This document shows positions 31,663 to 40,967 of a stretch of 64,000 bases of DNA, one piece after another. Numbering within the stretch: the stretch's first letter is position 1; each line of letters begins with the position of its first letter. This stretch comes from JALZAI01 sp038207565 (GTDB taxonomy: Bacteria > Actinomycetota > Actinomycetes > Mycobacteriales > Jatrophihabitantaceae): assembly GCA_038207565.1 (NCBI GenBank), contig JBBQZQ010000019.1:11770-75769 (forward strand), given 5' to 3'. The translations under genes were made by a program, and so were the position numbers. A model generated the notes under the pieces. The model had not been told where the DNA came from. It ran no database searches and saw nothing but the letters and a program-made list of their open reading frames with translations.

Positions 31663-32499
31663 GTGGCGCTCACGCTCATGTCCCGCAGGCTGTTGGACGA
31701 CGTCGAACAGGGCAACGTGCGAGCGCTTGCGTCGTCGGTCGAGGCCGAGGACGGCCAGCCTCCGCTGTCCGACCAGGCCCTCACCCAGCTCGGGTCGACC
31801 GTGGTGCAGCACACGCTGGCGCTCGATGACAATGATCTCGTCGGTTACGCCCAGCTCGACGGCGAGTCACTCGAGATCGTCGGCGTGCCGGAGGCCGTCA
31901 CCGAGTTGATCGGTGCTTTCGGCGAGAGTCCGCTGCTCGTCTGGTCGCACGGCAAGCGCAGCAGGCTCGTTGCGCTGCTCGCCGAACGCGGCTTCGACGG
32001 CGTCCGGACGCTCCATCAGCTGCGCCGCGGACTCGGCGAACCGTTCGACGTGCTCCCTGCGCCTGCCGGAATGGAGATCCGGCCGTTCGTCGTCGGGCGC
32101 GACGAGAACGAGTGGGTGCGGGTGAACGCTGCCGCCTTCGCTGATCATCCGGAGCAAGGCGGCTGGACGCTGGTCGATCTCGCTGCTCGCGAATCTGAAC
32201 CGTGGTTCGACCCGTCGGGGTTCCTGCTTGCCTGGCGAGGCGAGGAGCTCGCCGGGTTCCATTGGACGAAGGTCCATCCGGACACGCTGGGCGAGGTCTA
32301 CGTGATCGGCGTCGACCCGTTCGCGCAGGGCACCGGGCTCGGGAAGGTGCTGTTGCTGCACGGGTTGGCGTACCTGCGCGCCCGCGGATGTCGCGAGGTG
32401 CTGCTCTATGTCGATGACGACAACGCAGCCGCGATGCGCCTCTACGAACAATTCGGCTTTGCGCGCTACGACCGTGATTCGCAATGGCGACGCGGTTGA
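31663..32499 (+). CDS. mshD: mycothiol synthase (acetyl-CoA:Cys-GlcN-Ins acetyltransferase)
   Basis: Last enzyme of mycothiol synthesis, acetylating the cysteine amine. 278 residues, two GNAT domains: a degenerate N-terminal one and an active C-terminal one with EVYVIGVDPFAQGTGLGKVLLLHGLAYLRARG (acetyl-CoA pyrophosphate loop) and VDDDNAAAMRLYEQFGF. PWFDPSGFLLAW is an MshD-specific block. TAGCCT at 31650-31655 lies 7 nt before the GTG, a leaderless start. Confidence 0.96.
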   Translation: MALTLMSRRLLDDVEQGNVRALASSVEAEDGQPPLSDQALTQLGSTVVQHTLALDDNDLVGYAQLDGESLEIVGVPEAVTELIGAFGESPLLVWSHGKRSRLVALLAERGFDGVRTLHQLRRGLGEPFDVLPAPAGMEIRPFVVGRDENEWVRVNAAAFADHPEQGGWTLVDLAARESEPWFDPSGFLLAWRGEELAGFHWTKVHPDTLGEVYVIGVDPFAQGTGLGKVLLLHGLAYLRARGCREVLLYVDDDNAAAMRLYEQFGFARYDRDSQWRRG

Positions 32500-32512
32500 G
32501 CCTGCCCCGACC

Positions 32513-32872
32513 TCATCGCCCGTCCGAGACGGGCTCTGTGTCGAAGATGTAGCCGATGCCCCGCACCGTCCGGAGGTGTCGCCCGGCTTGCGGCACTACC
32601 CCGAGCTTGCGACGAAGGCGCAGCACATGGACGGCGACGGTGGACGGGTCGCCGTGGAAATCCGGGCCCCAGACCGAGTCGATGATGCCCTGCGTCGACA
32701 AGACGTGGTCGGCGTGCGACATCAGCAGCTCCAGCAGCCGGTATTCCTGCATCGCCAGCTGCAACCGTCGACCCTGCACGAGCACGAGGTGCGCGGCCCG
32801 ATCGAGCACCACGTCGCCGAGCACCAACCGCTCAGCGTCTTCCGGCACCGAGCTCTCGGCCGCGTTGGTCAC
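32513..32872 (-). CDS. stand-alone OmpR-type winged-helix DNA-binding protein
   Basis: 119 residues made only of the effector domain of an OmpR/PhoB regulator: LQLAMQEYRLLELLMSHADHVLSTQGIIDSVWG, then DPSTVAVHVLRLRRKLG and LRTVRGIGYIF. There is no receiver and no room for one: the 20 residues before the wing are polar and the upstream gene ends 40 bp away. It sits directly downstream of phoU in the same orientation, so a phosphate-linked role is possible but unproven. Confidence 0.85.
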   Translation of the reverse strand: MTNAAESSVPEDAERLVLGDVVLDRAAHLVLVQGRRLQLAMQEYRLLELLMSHADHVLSTQGIIDSVWGPDFHGDPSTVAVHVLRLRRKLGVVPQAGRHLRTVRGIGYIFDTEPVSDGR

Positions 32873-32911
32873 TGTGTCCTGTCCTCCCTCGTGGGGCGTG
32901 CGTCGTTCGCG

Positions 32912-33565
32912 TCAGGACGCGAGTTCCGGCCGCCGTCCGGTGACGATGAAGATCGTGCGGCGGGCCACCGCCACCGCATGGTCGGCGTAGCGCTCGTAGT
33001 AGCGACCGAGCAGGGTCATGTCGATGGCCGACTCGGTACCGCGCACCCAGTTCGGCGACAGCACGAGCGTGAACAGCTTGCGGCGCAACGCGTCCATCGA
33101 GTCGTCTTCGGCCTCGATGGCCTGTGCCAGCGCGATGTCGCGCCCGTCCACCACGTCGGCGACCTTGGTCACCAGCGACCGCGCCACCTCACCCATCTGC
33201 GAGATGACGTCGCGGGCCTCCGGCGGTACGGCCACGTCCGGGTAGCGCAGGCGCGCGATCTTCGCGACGTGGTGCGCCAGATCGCCCATCCGTTCGATGT
33301 CCGAGGCGAGGTGGATCGTGCTGATCAGCACGCGCAGGTCGGTGGCCACCGGCTGCTGCTGGGCGATCAACTGGAAGGAACGGTCCTCGAGCTCCTCACG
33401 TAACGCGTCGACCCGCCGGTCGTCTGCGATCACCCGGTCGGCCTGGGCCAGATTGGCGTCGAGCAGGGCACGCGTTGCGCGCTCCATCGCGATGGCCACC
33501 AGATTGGTCATCTCGATGACGCGCTTGCCGATGTCGTCCAATTCGTCGTGGTAGACGTCACGCAT
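32912..33565 (-). CDS. phoU: phosphate transport regulator PhoU
   Basis: 217 residues, two three-helix bundles. Each bundle carries the metal-cluster motif E/DxxxD (IERMGDLAHHVAKIA near 95-110 and YERYADHAVAVARR near 190-205). PhoU couples the Pst transporter state to the PhoR kinase and limits phosphate uptake. It lies 36 bp after pstB on the same strand. Confidence 0.95.
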   Translation of the reverse strand: MRDVYHDELDDIGKRVIEMTNLVAIAMERATRALLDANLAQADRVIADDRRVDALREELEDRSFQLIAQQQPVATDLRVLISTIHLASDIERMGDLAHHVAKIARLRYPDVAVPPEARDVISQMGEVARSLVTKVADVVDGRDIALAQAIEAEDDSMDALRRKLFTLVLSPNWVRGTESAIDMTLLGRYYERYADHAVAVARRTIFIVTGRRPELAS

Positions 33566-33601
33566 GAATTCGCCTCTTGTTCTGTGGGGTCGTCGTCGTG
33601 T

Positions 33602-34378
33602 TCAGCCGAAGCGTCCCGAGATGTAGTCCTCGGTGCGCTTGTCATGGGGATTGGAGAAGATCGTCTGCGTATCGTCCATCTCGATGAGTTGGCCAGGTTT
33701 GCCGATGCCCGCGAGATTGAAGAAGGCGGTCCGCTCGGAGACACGCGCCGCCTGCTGCATGTTGTGGGTGACGATGACGATCGTGTACTTCGTCTTGAGA
33801 TCTTGGATCAGGTCCTCGATCGCCAGCGTGGAGATGGGATCGAGGGCGGAGCAGGGTTCGTCCATCAACAGCACCTGCGGTTCCACCGCGATCGCACGGG
33901 CGATGCACAACCGCTGCTGCTGGCCACCGGACAGGCCCGCCCCCGGCTTGTCGAGCCTGTTACGCACCTCGTCCCACAGGTTGGCCGATCGCAGCGCGTT
34001 CTCGACGACGCCGTCGAGTTCATTCCTGGACTTCTTCACGGTGAGTTTAAGCCCCGCGGCCACATTGTCATAGATTGACATGGTCGGGAACGGGTTGGGT
34101 CGCTGGAACACCATCCCGATGGTGCGACGCACGTTCACCGGATCGACGTCCGAGCCGTAGATGTTGTCGCCGTCGAGCAGCACGTCGCCCTCGACCCGCG
34201 CGCCGGCAATGACCTCGTGCATCCGGTTCAGCGTTCGCAGGACGGTGGACTTGCCGCAACCGGATGGGCCGATGAACGCTGTTACCGACCGCGGTTGGAT
34301 GGTGAAGTTGACCTCGCTCACGGCAAGGAATTTGTTGTAGAAGATGTTCAGGTTCTTTGCGTCGATGCGCTTGGCCAT
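33602..34378 (-). CDS. pstB: phosphate ABC transporter ATPase
   Basis: 258 residues. Walker A GPSGCGKST at 37-45, signature LSGGQQQR, Walker B LLMDEPCSALD, D-loop and the switch His in VTHNMQQ. PstB-specific FQRPNPFPTMSIYDNVAAG is present. It energises PstA-PstC. It ends the tightly packed pstSCAB set; the start is 10 bp after the pstA stop. Confidence 0.97.
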   Translation of the reverse strand: MAKRIDAKNLNIFYNKFLAVSEVNFTIQPRSVTAFIGPSGCGKSTVLRTLNRMHEVIAGARVEGDVLLDGDNIYGSDVDPVNVRRTIGMVFQRPNPFPTMSIYDNVAAGLKLTVKKSRNELDGVVENALRSANLWDEVRNRLDKPGAGLSGGQQQRLCIARAIAVEPQVLLMDEPCSALDPISTLAIEDLIQDLKTKYTIVIVTHNMQQAARVSERTAFFNLAGIGKPGQLIEMDDTQTIFSNPHDKRTEDYISGRFG

Positions 34379-34387
34379 CGTGCTTCC

Positions 34388-35356
34388 CTACTTCGAGACC
34401 TTGTTGAATCGCCCGACAAAGCGGGCGATGAGATTGAGTGCCAGGACGATGATGATCAGCGTCAGGGCGGCGCCCCACAGCCGATCGGGCGCGTAGTTCA
34501 CGGCGGCTCCTGCGACCCGGTTTCCGTTCTCGTCCAGGTGATAGGCCGTGGCGCCACTGGCCTGATTGATATTGATGAACTGATTATTGATCAAGGTCGG
34601 CAGCGCGGCCTGGAAACCGTGGAACAGGTTCGAGTTCGTGCCGTCCGCGTACCCGACGAGGATCAGCAGCGGCGCCGTCTCTCCGGCGACGCGGGCGATA
34701 CCCAGGACGATGCCCGTGATCAACCCGGTGAACGCGGTCGGGATGACGATCTTCACGATCGTCTTCCACTTCGGCACGCCGAGCGCGTACGAGGCCTCGC
34801 GCAGTTCGTTGGGAACGAGTTTCAGCATTTCCTCGGTCGCTCGCACGATGACGGGAACCATCAGGATCACGAGGGCCAGGGACACCAACCACCCGGACAG
34901 ACCGAGGTGCAACACCTGGACCATCAGCGAATAGATGAAAAGAGCCGCGACAATCGACGGGATGCCGGTGAGGATATCGACCATGAACGTGGTCACACGG
35001 GCAAGGCCGCCGCCGCCGTACTCGACGAGATAGACGCCGACCAGCAAGGCAATCGGCACCGAGATCAGCGTGCACAGCGCCACCTGCTCGAGCGTGCCGA
35101 CGATGGCGTGCAGAGCACCGCCACCCGGATCGGTGGCCTGGATGTTGCGCTGAGTGCCCGTCCACCACGATGCCTCGGTGACGGTGCTGATTCCCTTGCC
35201 GATCACGGTCCAAAGCACCCAGACGAGCGGGATCAGGGCAACGATCAGGCAGCCGTACACGAGCACCGTCGCGAGATTGTTCTTGAAGCGTCTCTTGCCC
35301 GAGGCCCGCTCGAATGTCGTGACTGCTGGTGGGGTCATCGTGCTCTGCTCGCTCAC
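34388..35356 (-). CDS. pstA: phosphate ABC transporter permease PstA
   Basis: 322 residues, six helices. The cytoplasmic coupling loop EELKLVPNELREASYALGVPKWKTIVKIVIPTAFTGL-type segment is intact (EEMLKLVPNELREASYALG). GTG at 35356 overlaps the pstC stop as GTGA; ATG at 35338 is an alternative. A 40-residue loop with NLFHGFQAALPTLINNQF is extracytoplasmic as in the family. Confidence 0.95.
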   Translation of the reverse strand: MSEQSTMTPPAVTTFERASGKRRFKNNLATVLVYGCLIVALIPLVWVLWTVIGKGISTVTEASWWTGTQRNIQATDPGGGALHAIVGTLEQVALCTLISVPIALLVGVYLVEYGGGGLARVTTFMVDILTGIPSIVAALFIYSLMVQVLHLGLSGWLVSLALVILMVPVIVRATEEMLKLVPNELREASYALGVPKWKTIVKIVIPTAFTGLITGIVLGIARVAGETAPLLILVGYADGTNSNLFHGFQAALPTLINNQFININQASGATAYHLDENGNRVAGAAVNYAPDRLWGAALTLIIIVLALNLIARFVGRFNKVSK

Positions 35357-36456
35357 ACGAAGTCCTTCCGGCGATTGACAATCGCCCGCGCCACGGCGTT
35401 GACGATGAAGGTGAGCACGAACAACACCAGACCAGCTGCGATGTAAGGGCCTGGGTTCTGCCCGAACTGGTCGGAGCTCCCGGCGATCTTCGAGGCGAAC
35501 GTCTCGCCACCGCTCAACAGCGATGGCGAGAAGGTGCTGACCTTCGACACGATCAGGTAGACCGCGATCGTCTCGCCGAGGGCCCGTCCCAGGCCGAGCA
35601 TGGAACCGCTGACCACACCGGCCCGGCCGTAGGGAAGCACCGCCATGCGGATCATCTCCCAGCGTGTGGCGCCGAGCGCCAGAGCGGCTTCCTGGTTTTC
35701 CGAAGGTGTCCGGTCGAAGACGTCGCGACTGATCGCCGTGATGATCGGCAGGATCATCACGGTCAGCACGACCGCGCCGTCGAAGACCGTGCCGGTGGCG
35801 AAGCCGCTCTTGAACAAGGGGATGAAGTCGAGATGCCGGAGGAAGTTCTGCACGGGCTCGAGCTTTGGCGCCAGGATTCTTGCGCCCCAGACGCCGTAAA
35901 TGATCGACGGGATCGCCGCCAGCAGATCGATGACGTAGGCGATCGGGCGGGCCAGTCGCTTCGGTGCGTACTGGGTGATGAACAGCGCGATACCCATCGC
36001 GATCGGCACGGCGATCACCAGCGCCACAAGCGAGATCAGCACCGTCGTATAGAGCAGGGCGGCGACGCCGAAGCGCAGATCGCTCTTGCTGGTGCTCCAG
36101 TCATTGGAGAAGAGGAAGTTGGATTTGTCGTCGAGAATCGACGGCACCGCTTGGATGATCAGAAACAGTGCGATGAGCGCGACCAGCAGAATGACGAACC
36201 CCGCGGCACCGGAGGTGAGCAACGCGAACACCCGGTCGCCGCGGCGCATCTTGGACCTCGGGGCACCGAGCGACGCCGATCCCGCGCCTGAGACGAGCAC
36301 CTCCTCGCCGGAGGTCATGGCGCCAGGCTGCGGGCTCACGACAGATGTCGTGGTTTCCCCGCCGGGCCCGGTCGGGTCATCGGATGGCACCGGCTCGTAC
36401 TCGCCCGATGAGGGGGGCCTGGGCGGCCTGTCCACTCTGATGTCTCCGTCAGCCAT
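35353..36456 (-). CDS. pstC: phosphate ABC transporter permease PstC
   Basis: 367 residues. An unusually long polar N-terminus (about 75 residues, Pro/Ser/Thr-rich) precedes the six helices. The coupling loop ENQEAALALGATRWEMIRMAVLPYGRAGVVSG and the LGLGRALGETIAVYLIV block are typical. ATG at 36456 has GAGGA 8 nt upstream. It partners PstA in the membrane. Confidence 0.95.
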   Translation of the reverse strand: MADGDIRVDRPPRPPSSGEYEPVPSDDPTGPGGETTTSVVSPQPGAMTSGEEVLVSGAGSASLGAPRSKMRRGDRVFALLTSGAAGFVILLVALIALFLIIQAVPSILDDKSNFLFSNDWSTSKSDLRFGVAALLYTTVLISLVALVIAVPIAMGIALFITQYAPKRLARPIAYVIDLLAAIPSIIYGVWGARILAPKLEPVQNFLRHLDFIPLFKSGFATGTVFDGAVVLTVMILPIITAISRDVFDRTPSENQEAALALGATRWEMIRMAVLPYGRAGVVSGSMLGLGRALGETIAVYLIVSKVSTFSPSLLSGGETFASKIAGSSDQFGQNPGPYIAAGLVLFVLTFIVNAVARAIVNRRKDFV

Positions 36457-36560
36457 GAGGAGCGTCCTCTGTGTTGGAAGAGCTCTGTTGTGGAAGAGCT
36501 GTGTTGTCGGAACGCGCCTGCCGGCCACCGGACTGGTCCGGTGGCCGGCGGGACTGCCGA

Positions 36561-37703
36561 TCAGCTGATGGAGGCGACCGACGCCTTCACCTTCTGCTGC
36601 AATGCGGCCGGCAGCGGCGCATACCCTTCCTGCTTGAGCGTGGACTGTCCGGCGCCCACGGTGTAGTTCAGGAAGTTCTTGACCAGAGTGCCCTTGGCGC
36701 TGTCGCTGTACTTCGTGCAGACGACCTCATAGGTCACCAGGATCAGCGGGTAGGAGCCCGGCGTCTTCTGTGCGTAGTCGATGCTCAGGCTCAGGTCGCT
36801 GCCCTTGCCTACGATCTTGGCCGTGCCTGCGGCCGCGCTGGCGGTGTCCGGGGAGAGCTCGACCGCGCCGCCGCCGTTGTCGACGGAGGCGGTGCTCAGG
36901 CTGGCCCCGACGGCGAACGAGTACTCGACGTAGCCGACGCCGCCCTCGGTCTGGCTGATGGAGGCCGCGACACCCTGCGACTTCGCCTTGCCCTGGCCGG
37001 CAAAACCGGCCTTCGAGGAGTCTTTGTCGGGCTCGCTGGTGAAGACGGTCGGAGCCGTGGCCTGCAGGTACTTCTCGAAGTTCTTCGTCGTGCCAGAGGC
37101 GTCCGAGCGGAAGAACGGCGTGATCTTGGTCGATGGCAGCTTGGCGCCACTGTTGAGCTTCGCGATCTCGGGGTCGTTCCAGGCTGAGATCTTGCCGAGG
37201 AACATCTTCGCGATGACGGGCCCGGTCAGCGTGAGCTTGTCGACGCCCTTGAGCTTGAAGGCGACCGCGATCGGTCCGACCACCATCGGCAGGTCGAGCG
37301 GCGTGCTCTTGCAGCGCGTCTGCGCCGCGGCGACCTCGCCCGCCTTCGGGTCCAGCGCCGAGTCCGACCCGGCGAAGTCGAGCGAGCCGTTGTTGAAGGC
37401 CGTGACGCCGTCACCGGAGCTGGTCGGCGTGTAGTTGATGGTGGCGCCGCTGCAGCCCTGCTGGTAGGCCTTACGCCAACCGTCCATGGCGTTGGTCTGT
37501 GCGGTCGAGCCGGCCGCATCCAGCGTGCCGGTCGCGCAAGTGGTGCCGCCGGGTCCGCCCGCGGTCTGCGAACTGCCTGTGCTGCTGGTCCCGCTGCTGG
37601 GCGAAGCTGTCTTGTTGTCGCTGGTGCTCGAGCTGCAGGCCGCGAGTGCGACTGATCCCGCGGCGAGGAGCGCCGCGATCGAGACAAGGCGAGTACGCCC
37701 CAT
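36561..37703 (-). CDS. pstS: periplasmic phosphate-binding lipoprotein
   Basis: 380 residues. Signal peptide with lipobox LAAC, lipidated Cys23, then a Ser/Thr/Gly linker. Phosphate-binding segments: AAGSTAQTNAMDGW, SGDGVTAFNNGSLDFAGSDSALD, PFFRSDASGTTKNFEKYL and TEGGVGYVEYSFA. First gene of pstSCAB-phoU, under a PHO-box-like repeat at 37782-37799. Confidence 0.96.
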   Translation of the reverse strand: MGRTRLVSIAALLAAGSVALAACSSSTSDNKTASPSSGTSSTGSSQTAGGPGGTTCATGTLDAAGSTAQTNAMDGWRKAYQQGCSGATINYTPTSSGDGVTAFNNGSLDFAGSDSALDPKAGEVAAAQTRCKSTPLDLPMVVGPIAVAFKLKGVDKLTLTGPVIAKMFLGKISAWNDPEIAKLNSGAKLPSTKITPFFRSDASGTTKNFEKYLQATAPTVFTSEPDKDSSKAGFAGQGKAKSQGVAASISQTEGGVGYVEYSFAVGASLSTASVDNGGGAVELSPDTASAAAGTAKIVGKGSDLSLSIDYAQKTPGSYPLILVTYEVVCTKYSDSAKGTLVKNFLNYTVGAGQSTLKQEGYAPLPAALQQKVKASVASIS

Positions 37704-37781
37704 CAGGTCACCATCCCTTTGATCTCAGTTGGCTGTCACCGGCAAAGCTAAGGAGGGTGTGCGTACGGGTCCTGACTGCAG

Positions 37782-37799
37782 GATGAACGCGTGATGAAC
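37782..37799 (-). promoter_or_regulatory. PHO-box-like direct repeat upstream of pstS
   Basis: On the minus strand GTTCATC occurs twice with an 11-nt period (GTTCATCACGC, then GTTCATC), the pattern of the actinobacterial PHO box (GTTCACC-type 11-mers) bound by phosphorylated PhoP. It stands about 80-95 nt before the pstS ATG. The 338-bp gap 37704-38041 holds nothing else I can support. Confidence 0.6.
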
Positions 37800-38041
37800 G
37801 CCCGCCCAGTCCTGGGCCAGACTCGGACACTGCGGGCTCCAATAGGCTGACCGAACCGCGCTCGGTCTCCCTCTTCACTCGAGACGGCACGGTTCTTCGG
37901 CAACGACGAGCTGCTTCCGCGGCTCGGCGGCTGACCGACGCGTGGCGGTCGAGCAGAACGGGTAAGGACCGGGCGGGACGAATCGGCGTTGCCGTGGCAC
38001 CGACCCGTCCGAATTCCGCGGCGCGCACGAAGGAGAATGTC

Positions 38042-38206
38042 ATGGCCGGTCTGGAAGACATCGCGAACAAGGCTGACGAGCAGGTCGATCAGGGAATGGA
38101 GAAGGCGGGCGACGCCGCCGAGTCGAAGTTCGGTCATGGGGAGCAGATCGACCAGGCGGTCGACAAGGGCCAGGAGTCGACCGGTTCGGGCGACCAGGTG
38201 CCCTAA
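38042..38206 (+). CDS. small MT0933-type antitoxin-family protein
   Basis: 54 residues, very acidic and helical: LEDIANKADEQVDQGMEKAGDAAESK, then a second KADK-like turn (IDQAVDKGQESTG). This Asp/Lys repeat pattern is the MT0933 (PF14013) family, annotated as antitoxin by similarity but of uncertain role. No toxin gene adjoins. AAGGAG lies 6 nt before the ATG. Confidence 0.7.
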   Translation: MAGLEDIANKADEQVDQGMEKAGDAAESKFGHGEQIDQAVDKGQESTGSGDQVP

Positions 38207-38386
38207 CCTGGCTTGACCCGCGCCCCAACACGCAACAGCGCGGTTGTGGCAGCCCGGCTCGGGCGGTCACAACCGGCCCGACCCCGCTCCGGACGCGTGG
38301 ATCGCGGGGGTGCCCGCCGGTGCCGGCCAGGTCGAGCGAACGCACGTGCCGTCGCGTTGACCGGGTTGTTACCGGCAAGTAGAGTT

Positions 38387-38411
38387 GCCTATTGATCGAG
38401 GCTCAATAGGC
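38387..38411. promoter_or_regulatory. perfect palindromic operator before the GMC oxidoreductase
   Basis: GCCTATTGA, 7 nt, TCAATAGGC: 9-bp perfect arms, AT-rich inside a GC-rich intergene, ending 14 nt before the ATG. The size fits a TetR- or MarR-type dimer; no regulator gene adjoins. Confidence 0.6.
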
Positions 38412-38425
38412 GAGGTATCGGGCTC

Positions 38426-40144
38426 ATGGCCGACTACGACGTGCTGGTGATCGGCTCGGGATTCGGCGGCAGCGTCATGGCCCTGCGGCTGAACGAGAAG
38501 GGCTACCGCGTCGGCGTGCTCGAGGCCGGCCGGAGGTTCACCGACGCCACGCTGCCCAAGAACTCCTGGCACCTGCGTGACTTTCTCTGGGCGCCGAGAC
38601 TCGGCTGCACGGGCATTCAGCGAATCCACGTCCTCAAGGACTGTGTGATCCTCGCCGGCGCGGGCGTGGGCGGCGGGTCGCTGAACTACGCAAACACGCT
38701 CTACGAGCCGCCGCAGGCATTCTTCGACGACCCGCAGTGGGCCGGAATCACAGACTGGAAGGACGAACTCGCGCCGCACTACGACCAGGCCAGACGGATG
38801 CTGGGCGTGACCGAATACCCGGGCGACACGCCGAGCGACGTCGAGATGCGCCGCCTGGCCGAGCAGTTCGGCAAGGCCGACACATTCCGCAAGACCCCGG
38901 TCGGCGTCTTCTTCGGCCGGGACGGGCGCACGGAGCCGGGTCGCACCGTCCCCGACCCGTACTTCGGCGGCGCGGGACCCGCACGCACCGGCTGCACGGA
39001 CTGCGGGGAGTGCATGTCCGGCTGCCGGCACGGCGCGAAGAACACCCTGGTGAAGAACTATCTCGCGCTGGCCGAGCGAGGTGGTGCGGAGATCCATCCG
39101 CTCACCACGGTGACCGGCGTCCGGCCACTGCCGGGGGGCGGGTACGCCGTCGACACGGCCCGGACGGGCGCCTGGCTGCGCGGCGGGCGGCGGAGCATCA
39201 CCGCCGACCAGATCGTGTTCGCGGCCGGCACGTACAACACCCAGAAGCTGCTGCACCGCTTCCGCGAAACGACGTTGCCGCGGATTTCGACACGGTTGGG
39301 CTACCTCACCCGCACCAACTCCGAGGCACTGCTCGGGGTACGGATGAAGCACCCCGCGCACGACTACACACACGGCGTCGCGATCACGTCCTCCTGGCAC
39401 CCGGACGAGAACACGCACATCGAGCCATGTCGTTACGGCAAAGGCAGCAATGCAATGGGGCTGCTCAACACGATCCTGACCGAGGGTGGCACGCGACGGC
39501 ATCGCTGGGCCCAGTTTGCAGTGACGATGCTGCGCAAGCCCAGGTTGGCTGCGATGCTGGTTCCCCGCCGGTGGTCCGAGCGCGTGATCATCCTGCTGGT
39601 CATGCAGTCGTTGAACAATTCCATCACCGTCGTGCGCCGGACGACCCGCTTCGGGTTCGCGCGTCTGACTTCCGTCCAGGGTGACGGCGAACCGAACCCG
39701 ACCTGGATCCCGGTGGCCAACCGCGCAGCCGCGCAGCTTGCCGAGAATGTCGGCGGCATGGCGGGTGGCACGTGGGGTGATCTGCTCAACATCCCGATGA
39801 CCGCGCACTTCATCGGCGGCTGCCCGATCGGCGAGTCGGCGACCAGCGGCGTCGTCGACCCGTATCACCGCCTCTTCGGCTACGAGGGCCTGCACGTCGT
39901 CGACGGATCGACCCTGTCGGCAAACCTGGGCGTGAACCCGTCGCTATCCATCACCGCGCAGGCCGAACGCGCTGCGGCACTGTGGCCGAACCGGGGCGAG
40001 ATCGACGAGCGCCCGCCGATGGGCGCAAGGTACCGCCGGATGGAACCAGTAGTTCCGGTGGCCCCGATCGTCCCCGCGCACGCGCCGGGCGCGCTGCACA
40101 ACGGCGCCACGCCGTTGGGAATGCCGATCGTGCGCAGCGCGTAA
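38426..40144 (+). CDS. GMC-family oxidoreductase (cholesterol-oxidase-like)
   Basis: 572 residues. FAD-binding GSGFGGSVMALRLNEKGYRVGVLEAG at the start, the GMC signature GAGVGGGSLNYANTL, and a C-terminal catalytic His region (HFIGGCPIGESATSGVVDPYHRLFGYEGLHVVDGST, ending in NPSLSITAQAER). A CTDCGECMSGCRHGAKNT cluster near 195-210 resembles the cysteine group of the mycobacterial ChoD line. The steroid substrate is not certain in that line either. Confidence 0.85.
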   Translation: MADYDVLVIGSGFGGSVMALRLNEKGYRVGVLEAGRRFTDATLPKNSWHLRDFLWAPRLGCTGIQRIHVLKDCVILAGAGVGGGSLNYANTLYEPPQAFFDDPQWAGITDWKDELAPHYDQARRMLGVTEYPGDTPSDVEMRRLAEQFGKADTFRKTPVGVFFGRDGRTEPGRTVPDPYFGGAGPARTGCTDCGECMSGCRHGAKNTLVKNYLALAERGGAEIHPLTTVTGVRPLPGGGYAVDTARTGAWLRGGRRSITADQIVFAAGTYNTQKLLHRFRETTLPRISTRLGYLTRTNSEALLGVRMKHPAHDYTHGVAITSSWHPDENTHIEPCRYGKGSNAMGLLNTILTEGGTRRHRWAQFAVTMLRKPRLAAMLVPRRWSERVIILLVMQSLNNSITVVRRTTRFGFARLTSVQGDGEPNPTWIPVANRAAAQLAENVGGMAGGTWGDLLNIPMTAHFIGGCPIGESATSGVVDPYHRLFGYEGLHVVDGSTLSANLGVNPSLSITAQAERAAALWPNRGEIDERPPMGARYRRMEPVVPVAPIVPAHAPGALHNGATPLGMPIVRSA

Positions 40145-40286
40145 CGCCCCCTGCGTGACCTTTGGGCATACCGGTCGTTGAGGACGGCGGGAGCAGGAAG
40201 CACGCGATGCCGTCGGAGGGGGCGGCACCACGTGCGGCCTGCTCCCCAACACATCGTGATCTTGGTGGCAGCCGTAGGCTGCGCGG

Positions 40287-40967
40287 GTGGTCGCGCGTGC
40301 ATGGCACTCCGTCATCGCGCTGCTGTTCCTCGCCGCCTTCGTCGTGCAGGTGAAGATCGGGATCGATGCGCCCGCACGTCCCTTCGGCCATGGGGTCGGC
40401 CAACTGCGCGGCACGAACGTTGCCGACCGGCTGCTACGCATCGCCAGCTTCTTCACCATCCAGAGCAACGTCCTGGCAGCGCTTGTTTCTGCGCAATTGG
40501 CGCGCGACACGTCGCGCGACGGCTCGGTGTGGCGCGTCGTCCGGCTGGACGCGTTGTTCGGAATCACCGTCACGGGCGTCGTCTATTCGACGGTCCTGGC
40601 CAGGATTCACGAGCCGCACGGGTGGGCCGAGACGAGCACGAACATCGTCTTCCACTACCTCGTGCCGATCGGGATGGTGCTCGGCTGGCTGCTGTTCGGG
40701 CCCCGTCCGCGCATTGCACTTCGGACCGTCTGGCTGTCGCTGATCTTCCCGGCGCTGTGGTTCGCCTACACCCTGGCCCGCGGCGCGCTCAGCGACTGGT
40801 ATCCCTACCCGTTCGTCGACGTGGCCACCCAGGGGTACGGACGGGTGCTGCTGAACGCGCTCGCCGTCACGGCCGTCTTCGCCGCTGTCGCCGCGGTGTT
40901 CGCCTTCGGCGACCGCACCCTGCCACCCCGGCCCGGGTCAGGCGCTGAGGGCGCGCACCACGCGTGA
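40287..40967 (+). CDS. Pr6Pr family membrane protein
   Basis: 226 residues with six helices. ASFFTIQSNVLAAL, the RLDALFGITVTGVVYSTVL segment and HYLVPIGMVLGWLLFGPR, plus the YPYPFVDV motif before the last helix, are those of the FAR-17a/AIG1-like Pr6Pr family, possibly lipid hydrolases with catalytic Thr/His. TAGGCT at 40275-40280 is 6 nt before the GTG (leaderless). Its 3' end overlaps the convergent lyase gene by 30 bp. Confidence 0.8.
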   Translation: MVARAWHSVIALLFLAAFVVQVKIGIDAPARPFGHGVGQLRGTNVADRLLRIASFFTIQSNVLAALVSAQLARDTSRDGSVWRVVRLDALFGITVTGVVYSTVLARIHEPHGWAETSTNIVFHYLVPIGMVLGWLLFGPRPRIALRTVWLSLIFPALWFAYTLARGALSDWYPYPFVDVATQGYGRVLLNALAVTAVFAAVAAVFAFGDRTLPPRPGSGAEGAHHA

